A DNA stretch of 7,255 nt from JAWLGW01 sp964569055 (lineage in GTDB: Bacteria; Planctomycetota; J058), in contig CAZMSZ010000377.1 in the NCBI GenBank assembly GCA_964569055.1, forward strand, positions 1 through 7,255, given 5' to 3'. Each line of letters begins with the position of its first letter. Position 1 is the first letter of the stretch. The position numbers and the translations under genes are program-made. This document shows, one piece after another, positions 1 through 5,067 of the stretch. The notes beneath the pieces are model-generated. The model was given only the letters and a program-made list of their open reading frames with translations, was not told the origin of the DNA and did not search any database.

Positions 1-23
1 CCCGCGCCGCGCGTCGTTCCGGA

Positions 24-37
24 AGGACGTCCGTCCT
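24..37 (-). terminator. Small hairpin just after the acyl-CoA dehydrogenase stop codon (possible terminator)
   Basis: AGGAC and GTCCT form a perfect 5-bp stem around GTCC, starting 1 base after the stop codon (39-41) on the minus strand. No T-run follows, so a classical intrinsic terminator is not supported. It is recorded as a weak candidate 3' structure only. Confidence 0.2.
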
Positions 38-38
38 G

Positions 39-2006
39 CTAGCTGGCGGCGCCTGCCGGCTCCTCGGCGGGCTCCTCGGCGGCGTCCTCGAGCTTCGTCG
101 CGTGCCCGTTGGCGGCGGCCGGCTGCTGCTCGCGGCGGGCCAGGATCTCGTGCACGGCGGGCGGGGTCAGGTCGGCCACGTCGTAGGGCAGGCCCATCGT
201 CCCCTGCTCCAGCCAGGCGTGCTTGCCCTCGATCAGGCCGCGCGCCACGGCGACCTTGGCGTCGTCGTCGTTGCTCCACATGTCACGGAACAGGTCCTTG
301 ATCCGCCGGCGCGCGCCGCGGGCGAACACGTCGGCGAGCTGCTCGGCGCTGGCCGTGCCGGGGTCGCCCTCGAGGCGCAGGTGCTTCGCCTTCGACGCGG
401 CGGTCGCGATCGCGAACAGCTCCATGGCGATGTCCACGGCGCGGAACAGGAACTTCTGCTTGCGCTCCAGCTTGGCCTGGTAGATCGCCATCCCGTGGAA
501 GATCGTGCGCGCCAGCCGGGCCGCGGCGCGCTCGGCGAACCGCAGGTGCTTGGCGAGCCGCCCGAAGCTGGAGTACTTCGGCCACAGGCCCCAGTGGAGC
601 CAGCGGGTCGGGTACCACCAGGCGTAGAACATGCCGATCTTCGGCAGCGCGGCCAGCTTCTGGCCGACGGTCGAGCGCGGGTCGACCAGCGCGCCCGCGA
701 CCTGCAGGTGCTTGTCCACGGCCTCGCGCGCCATGAACAGGTGCATGATCTCGCTCGAGCCCTCGAAGATCAGGTTGATCCGGCAGTCGCGCATCAGGCG
801 CTCGACCGGGACCGCGGCCTCGCCGCGCGCCGCCAGCGAGCGCTCGGTCTCGTAGCCGCGCCCGCCGCGGATCTGGAGCAGGTCGTCGACCGCGCGCCAG
901 GCGGTGACGGTGTTCCACTCCTTGGCCGCCGCCGCCTCCAGGCGAATGTCGGTGCCGGGCCGGTCGGCCAGGTCGCCGAGCAGCTCGGCGATCGCCTCCA
1001 TGGCGAACGCGTTGCTGGTCATGTCCGCCAGCTTGTGGGCGATCGCCTCGTGCTTGGCGATCGGCACGCCCCACTGCACGCGGGCCTGCGTCCACTTGCG
1101 GCACACCTCGACCGCGTACTTGATCGCGCCCGAGGTCCCGGCCGGCAGGCTGAGCCGCCCGGTGTTGAGCGTGACGAGCGCGATCTTGAGCCCCATGCCC
1201 TCGCCGCCGATCAGGTTCTCCTTGGGCACGCGCACGTTCGTGAAGCTGACCACGGCGTTGGCCAGCGCCTTGAGGCCCATGAACCGGCAGCGGTGCTCGA
1301 CCTTCACGCCGGGCGAGGACGTCTCGACCACGAACGCGTTGATCTTCTCGGTCTTGGGGTTGCGGGCCATGACGACCAGCAGCTCCGCCAGGGTGCCGTT
1401 GGTGCACCACAGCTTCTCGCCGTTGAGCACGTAGTGGCTGCCGTCGTCGCTGAGCTCGGCGATGGTCTCCAGCTTGCCCGGGTCGGAGCCGACCGCCGGC
1501 TCGGTGAGCGCGAAGGCGCTGATCGCGCCCTTGGCGCAGCGCGGCAGGTAGTTCTCCTTCTGCTCCTTGGTCCCGAACAGCTTGACCGGGTTCGGGACCC
1601 CGATCGCCTGGTGCGCCGAGAGCAGCGCGGTGACGTTGCTGTCGTAGCTGCCGAGCAGCTTCATGCACTTGACGTACTCGGGGTGGGTCAGGCCGAGCCC
1701 GCCGTACTCGCGCGGGATCTTCATGCCGAACGCGCCCAGCTCGGCCAGGCCCTTGACCACGTGCTCGGGGTACTCCCCGGTCTCGTCGATCGCGACCGGA
1801 TCGACCTGCTCGCGCAGGAACTTCTCGAGCCCGTCGTAGAACTGCTTGAATTCGGGGCGCTCGGGCGCCTCCTTGGGGAAGGGGTCGATCAGGTCCATCC
1901 GCAGCCGCCCGAGGAACAGCTCCTTCATGAAGCTGTCGCCGCGCCACTGCTTCTCGCGGGAGTCCTCCGCGATCTCGCGAGCCTTCAACTCCTCGGCCGA
2001 CGCCAT
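39..2006 (-). CDS. Acyl-CoA dehydrogenase, long-chain (VLCAD/FadE-like) with C-terminal extension
   Basis: The protein has 655 residues and catalyses the first, FAD-dependent step of beta-oxidation, acyl-CoA to trans-2-enoyl-CoA. Seen in the sequence: an N-terminal helical domain; the family signature ALTEPAVGSD at 166-175; the FAD-contacting EKLWCTNG near 197-204; the second signature QIRGGRGYE at 378-386; and IFEGSSEI at 413-420, whose E415 aligns with the catalytic base of MCAD/VLCAD. About 220 residues follow this point, far more than in a 380-400-residue MCAD, as in VLCAD/ACAD9 enzymes. The extension holds a Trp-rich stretch (463-475) and ends in an acidic Glu/Ala/Pro tail. The start chosen (2006) has a perfect AGGAGG six bases upstream; an in-frame ATG at 2096 lacks one. 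The gene is separated by 215 bp from the co-oriented NRDE gene, and that gap holds three operator-like palindromes. The family is certain; chain-length preference is inferred from architecture only. Confidence 0.95.
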   Translation of the reverse strand: MASAEELKAREIAEDSREKQWRGDSFMKELFLGRLRMDLIDPFPKEAPERPEFKQFYDGLEKFLREQVDPVAIDETGEYPEHVVKGLAELGAFGMKIPREYGGLGLTHPEYVKCMKLLGSYDSNVTALLSAHQAIGVPNPVKLFGTKEQKENYLPRCAKGAISAFALTEPAVGSDPGKLETIAELSDDGSHYVLNGEKLWCTNGTLAELLVVMARNPKTEKINAFVVETSSPGVKVEHRCRFMGLKALANAVVSFTNVRVPKENLIGGEGMGLKIALVTLNTGRLSLPAGTSGAIKYAVEVCRKWTQARVQWGVPIAKHEAIAHKLADMTSNAFAMEAIAELLGDLADRPGTDIRLEAAAAKEWNTVTAWRAVDDLLQIRGGRGYETERSLAARGEAAVPVERLMRDCRINLIFEGSSEIMHLFMAREAVDKHLQVAGALVDPRSTVGQKLAALPKIGMFYAWWYPTRWLHWGLWPKYSSFGRLAKHLRFAERAAARLARTIFHGMAIYQAKLERKQKFLFRAVDIAMELFAIATAASKAKHLRLEGDPGTASAEQLADVFARGARRRIKDLFRDMWSNDDDAKVAVARGLIEGKHAWLEQGTMGLPYDVADLTPPAVHEILARREQQPAAANGHATKLEDAAEEPAEEPAGAAS

Positions 2007-2012
2007 TGAATC

Positions 2013-2018
2013 CCTCCT
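2013..2018 (-). promoter_or_regulatory. Ribosome binding site of the acyl-CoA dehydrogenase gene
   Basis: On the minus strand AGGAGG lies 6 bases before the ATG at 2006-2004. It decides the start in favour of the 655-residue protein (MASAEELK...) over a 30-residue longer in-frame reading from 2096, whose upstream sequence has only a weak CAGG. Confidence 0.9.
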
Positions 2019-2123
2019 GGTTGACCCACGGGTGACCCCACGATCATGGGGCAAGGGGCCTCCGCTCGCCAGGGCGAAGGTGACGCCGTGCGCCATGAAC
2101 CTGACTAAGGCGCTGCTGATAAA

Positions 2124-2137
2124 CGACTTCGGAGTCG
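2124..2137 (-). other. Short hairpin followed by TTTATC between the NRDE and acyl-CoA dehydrogenase genes
   Basis: On the minus strand CGACT-CCGA-AGTCG makes a 5-bp stem with a tetraloop, followed at once by TTTATC, in the only A/T-richer patch of this gap. It could be a weak terminator for the NRDE gene ending at 2222. Alternatively it could be a leader structure of the acyl-CoA dehydrogenase mRNA, or TTTATC could be a -10-like element. I see no convincing -35 partner. Confidence 0.25.
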
Positions 2138-2149
2138 AGCCCGTCGCGA

Positions 2150-2165
2150 TCGGTCAGCCGACCGA
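2150..2165. promoter_or_regulatory. Operator-like palindrome, copy 1 (TCGGTC-AGCC-GACCGA)
   Basis: Perfect 6-bp inverted arms around a 4-bp spacer, one of five copies in the window. Within the gap upstream of the minus-strand acyl-CoA dehydrogenase it is the copy nearest that gene (144 bp from its start codon). Symmetry, length and clustering fit the binding site of a dimeric repressor such as a TetR-family protein. The identity of the regulator is unknown. Confidence 0.7.
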
Positions 2166-2177
2166 GGCGCCGGCCGG

Positions 2178-2201
2178 GGGTTCGGTCGGGTGACCGAACC
2201 C
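2178..2201. promoter_or_regulatory. Operator-like palindrome, copy 2, with extended 10-bp arms
   Basis: GGGTTCGGTC (2178-2187) and GACCGAACCC (2192-2201) are perfect inverted arms around GGGT. The core TCGGTC-N4-GACCGA is shared with the other copies, but here the symmetry runs four base pairs further on each side. Its centre is 32 bp from copy 1 and 23 bp from copy 3. It starts 21 bases past the NRDE stop codon, so in that transcript it could also fold as a stable hairpin, though no T-run follows. Confidence 0.75.
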
Positions 2202-2204
2202 TGC

Positions 2205-2220
2205 TCGGTCGGTTGACCGA
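2205..2220. promoter_or_regulatory. Operator-like palindrome, copy 3 (TCGGTC-GGTT-GACCGA)
   Basis: Perfect 6-bp arms with a 4-bp spacer. It lies directly next to the NRDE stop codon (2222-2224) without entering the coding sequence. It belongs to the same family as the copies at 2150, 2178, 3567 and 3592. Confidence 0.7.
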
Positions 2221-2221
2221 C

Positions 2222-2989
2222 TCACCCGATCTGGAGCTCGAAGCGCCGCGTCTCGCGCGCTGCGCCATCGGGCGCGAAGCTCCGTTCCGCGAACCGCACC
2301 CGCCCCTCGACACCCATCGTCACAGCCGTCGAGCAGCGGGTGCCATACACCGGGGTCACCACGAAGCAGGCCCCCACCCGCTGCGCGAGCTCGGGACCGA
2401 GCGCCGTGTCGGGCACGTCGCCGGGCGCCGGCGGCGTCCGGTCGGTGAGGAGCGCGAGCAGCGCCTCGAGCTCGACCTCGCCGCCACCCGCGAGCAGCTC
2501 GCGCAGCGCGCGCTTGCCGCGGCGCACCTTGGCCCAGGGGGTCTCGAGGAGATGGTTGCTGAGGCCGTACACCCCGGGCGCGAGCGGGCCCGCCGGCGCG
2601 TCGCCGCGGTTGGAGACGCACCACAGCGTGCGGCCGTCGCCGACCAGCAGCGAGAACCCCGCGTAGTGCTCCCCGCGCGCCGCGAGGGCTCGGGCGACCT
2701 CGGCCGGCTCGGCGTCGCCTTCGAGGAAGCCCCGCACCAGCTCGCCTCGCGAGCGCCGCCCCGAGCCGGGCAACCCCTCGCGGAAGTTGGTGACCGCGGC
2801 GAACCGCCCCGTCCGGCTCACGCCCAGCCAGGTGCCCCCGGCCTCGAGGTCGCGCCCGGCGAGCACCCCGGGCGCGTCGGGCCACCACTCGGCCGGCGCC
2901 GCCGCGCGCGCGTGGAACTCGTCGCGGTTCGCGGCCACCACCAGCCGATGGCGCGGGTGCGCGCGCCAGGCGAGCAGGATCAAGCACAT
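2222..2989 (-). CDS. NRDE/TANGO2-family protein
   Basis: The protein has 255 residues, a usual length for this family. Family marks seen: the N-terminal Met-Cys start (MCLILLAW); AANRDEF at 19-25, which gives the family its name; AGRDLEAGGTWLG at 44-56; a TNFRE segment at 67-71; GLSNHLLETPWAK at 142-154; and YGTRCSTAV at 215-223 near the C-terminus. There is no signal peptide or membrane span, so a soluble cytoplasmic protein is likely. The start at 2989 is chosen because the MC start is conserved in the family. No Shine-Dalgarno is visible before it, and a GTG at 3025 would add 12 unconserved residues. The biochemical role in bacteria is not established; eukaryotic TANGO2 is linked to lipid/acyl-CoA and heme metabolism. 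It is divergent from the thioesterase gene and sits within a beta-oxidation locus, so a link to acyl-CoA metabolism is reasonable but inferred. Confidence 0.92.
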   Translation of the reverse strand: MCLILLAWRAHPRHRLVVAANRDEFHARAAAPAEWWPDAPGVLAGRDLEAGGTWLGVSRTGRFAAVTNFREGLPGSGRRSRGELVRGFLEGDAEPAEVARALAARGEHYAGFSLLVGDGRTLWCVSNRGDAPAGPLAPGVYGLSNHLLETPWAKVRRGKRALRELLAGGGEVELEALLALLTDRTPPAPGDVPDTALGPELAQRVGACFVVTPVYGTRCSTAVTMGVEGRVRFAERSFAPDGAARETRRFELQIG

Positions 2990-3064
2990 GACGGGATTGT
3001 CGCCAACACGGCCGCGCGTGCCCACCAGCGGCGCGTTGGTCTACGATCACGCTCAGGAGGAGCG
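2990..3064. promoter_or_regulatory. Short divergent intergenic region between the NRDE and thioesterase genes
   Basis: These 75 bases must serve both divergent genes unless they are read from elsewhere. TACGAT at 3042-3047 on the plus strand resembles a -10 hexamer but has no clear -35 partner, and it would leave only a very short leader before the thioesterase ribosome binding site. No copy of the TCGGTC-N4-GACCGA palindrome occurs here. Promoter assignment is weak. Confidence 0.35.
3055..3060 (+). promoter_or_regulatory. Ribosome binding site of the thioesterase gene
   Basis: AGGAGG lies 4 bases before the ATG at 3065. It fixes that start and rules out the longer open frame that continues upstream through the antisense of the NRDE gene. 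Confidence 0.85.
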
Positions 3065-3538
3065 ATGGACTCGACGAGCACCCGCGCGGTCCAGGACCGC
3101 TACGGCCCCGACAGCACCTGCTTCGGCTGCGGGCCCGCCAACCCGAAGGGGCTGCGCATCAAGAGCCGCGAGGATGGCGACGAGCTCGTGGCCGACTGGA
3201 CGCCCGAGCCGCACCATGAGGCGTTCCCCGGCGTGCTCAACGGCGGGATCATAGGCGCGCTGCTCGACTGCCACGCCAACTGGGCGGCGGCCGTGCACCT
3301 CATGCGCCGCGCGGGAGCCGACGCCCCGCCCTGCACGGTGACCGCCAACTACGCGATCGAGCTGAAGCGCCCCACACCGACCGACGGCCCGCTCCACCTG
3401 CGCGCGCGCGTGGTCGACTCGAGCGACGACCGCGCCACGGTCGAGGCCACGCTCGAGGCGAAGGGGAAGGTGTGCGCCACCTGCCGCGGCCTGTTCGTCG
3501 CCGTGAAGCCGGGCCACCCCGCCTACCACCGCTGGTAA
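3065..3538 (+). CDS. PaaI-like hotdog-fold thioesterase
   Basis: The protein has 157 residues, typical for a single hotdog domain. It is predicted to hydrolyse acyl-CoA thioesters. Seen: an N-terminal CFGCGPANPKGL segment (19-30), common in this subgroup; the central-helix motif HEAFPGVLNGGIIGALLDCHANWAA (51-75), matching the usual F-P-G-x-x-H-G-G-x-x-x-x-x-x-D pattern but with Asn59 where many relatives have His, and with Asp68 as the likely acidic active-site residue; then beta strands TVTANYAIELKRPTP (91-105) and LHLRARVVD (110-118), ending in CATCRGLFVAVKP (137-149). There is no signal peptide, so it is cytoplasmic. The start is set by AGGAGG four bases upstream. It is divergent from the NRDE gene and 233 bp upstream of fadI. 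A role in returning CoA or trimming stalled acyl-CoAs in beta-oxidation is inferred from context. Substrate is unknown. Confidence 0.88.
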   Translation: MDSTSTRAVQDRYGPDSTCFGCGPANPKGLRIKSREDGDELVADWTPEPHHEAFPGVLNGGIIGALLDCHANWAAAVHLMRRAGADAPPCTVTANYAIELKRPTPTDGPLHLRARVVDSSDDRATVEATLEAKGKVCATCRGLFVAVKPGHPAYHRW

Positions 3539-3566
3539 CGAGGTCTGGCCACCGAAGGATCGTCAT

Positions 3567-3582
3567 TCGGTCGGTCGACCGG
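3567..3582. promoter_or_regulatory. Operator-like palindrome, copy 4 (TCGGTC-GGTC-GACCGG)
   Basis: It is identical to copy 5 except for the last base, so the arms pair over 5 bp (CGGTC/GACCG). Sixteen bases, TTCGGTCGGTCGACCG, are repeated exactly at 3566-3581 and 3591-3606, an offset of 25 bp. It lies between the thioesterase stop codon and fadI. Confidence 0.7.
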
Positions 3583-3591
3583 TCAGGCCGT

Positions 3592-3607
3592 TCGGTCGGT
3601 CGACCGA
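3592..3607. promoter_or_regulatory. Operator-like palindrome, copy 5 (TCGGTC-GGTC-GACCGA)
   Basis: Perfect 16-bp inverted repeat, the closest fit to the consensus of all five copies. It is centred 25 bp from copy 4, about 57 bp upstream of the putative fadI -35 element and about 165 bp upstream of the fadI start codon. Confidence 0.75.
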
Positions 3608-3649
3608 GCGGGTCTCATCGACAACGATTAAGCCCTTGGCAACACAGAG

Positions 3650-3683
3650 ATTGACGCATTGCGTTGCCATTGACGCAGCGCGT
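3650..3683 (+). repeat. Pair of 15-bp direct repeats at the fadI promoter
   Basis: ATTGACGCATTGCGT (3650-3664) and ATTGACGCAGCGCGT (3669-3683) match at 13 of 15 positions and are offset by 19 bp. Each is partly symmetric (ACGC...GCGT). The second fills most of the spacer between the putative -35 and -10 elements, a position where a regulator would act directly on transcription. The motif differs from the TCGGTC palindromes and may be the site of a second regulator. Confidence 0.5.
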
Positions 3684-3691
3684 GATAGGGT
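3664..3691 (+). promoter_or_regulatory. Putative sigma-70-type promoter of fadIJ
   Basis: TTGCCA (3664-3669) and TAGGGT (3686-3691) are separated by 16 bp and lie in the most A/T-rich stretch upstream of fadI. They predict a transcript start near 3698 and a leader of about 75 bases. Another -35-like TTGACG at 3651-3656 lacks a well-spaced -10. No experimental data support the call; it rests on motif match and position. Confidence 0.45.
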
Positions 3692-3717
3692 GATCCCCCG
3701 CAGACAGGATCGACGGC

Positions 3718-3755
3718 GAGGCGTAGCCTCCCGCGCCGCGGGCGCGAGGCGCGCC
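3718..3755 (+). other. GC-rich hairpins in the fadI mRNA leader
   Basis: Two stems are visible: GAGGC-GTA-GCCTC (3718-3730) and GGCGCG-AGG-CGCGCC (3741-3755). The second, a 6-bp all-GC stem, ends four bases before the Shine-Dalgarno of fadI and could limit ribosome access. There is no known riboswitch shape, and chance pairing is easy in such GC-rich sequence. Confidence 0.3.
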
Positions 3756-3758
3756 GCC

Positions 3759-3764
3759 GGGGAG
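3759..3764 (+). promoter_or_regulatory. Ribosome binding site of fadI
   Basis: GGGGAG lies 7 bases before the ATG at 3772. It supports this start, which also matches the N-terminal position at which FadI homology begins (RVAVVAGLRTPFAKQAT). Confidence 0.7.
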
Positions 3765-3771
3765 CAAGCGA

Positions 3772-5063
<1,292 letters not shown>

Positions 5064-5067
<4 letters not shown>

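Noticed and set aside
102..2009. 635-residue open frame on the plus strand opposite the acyl-CoA dehydrogenase
   Set aside because: It is a frame kept open by high GC; the product is dominated by L, R, A, G, D and H, with no domain motif. The minus strand carries clear dehydrogenase signatures.
2007..2096. Longer acyl-CoA dehydrogenase start at 2096 (30 more residues)
   Set aside because: The added residues have no family counterpart and no good Shine-Dalgarno, whereas the ATG at 2006 has AGGAGG at ideal spacing.
2154..3050. 298-residue minus-strand open frame over the NRDE gene
   Set aside because: A different frame from the one encoding the NRDE motifs; rich in Arg, Ala and Gly without motifs, and it reads through the palindromes.
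2213..3064. N-terminal extension of the thioesterase frame back to 2213
   Set aside because: It runs antisense to the NRDE gene and is low-complexity. The hotdog domain is complete from 3065, which has AGGAGG upstream.
2150..3607. Palindromes considered as a CRISPR array or insertion-sequence ends
   Set aside because: The units are too short and too few, without regular spacers of 30-40 bases. No transposase or target duplication is present, and the genes between are ordinary metabolic genes.
3636..3663. Sigma-54 promoter suggested by TGGCA...TTG upstream of fadI
   Set aside because: The invariant GG and GC pairs are not at the required 10-base separation.
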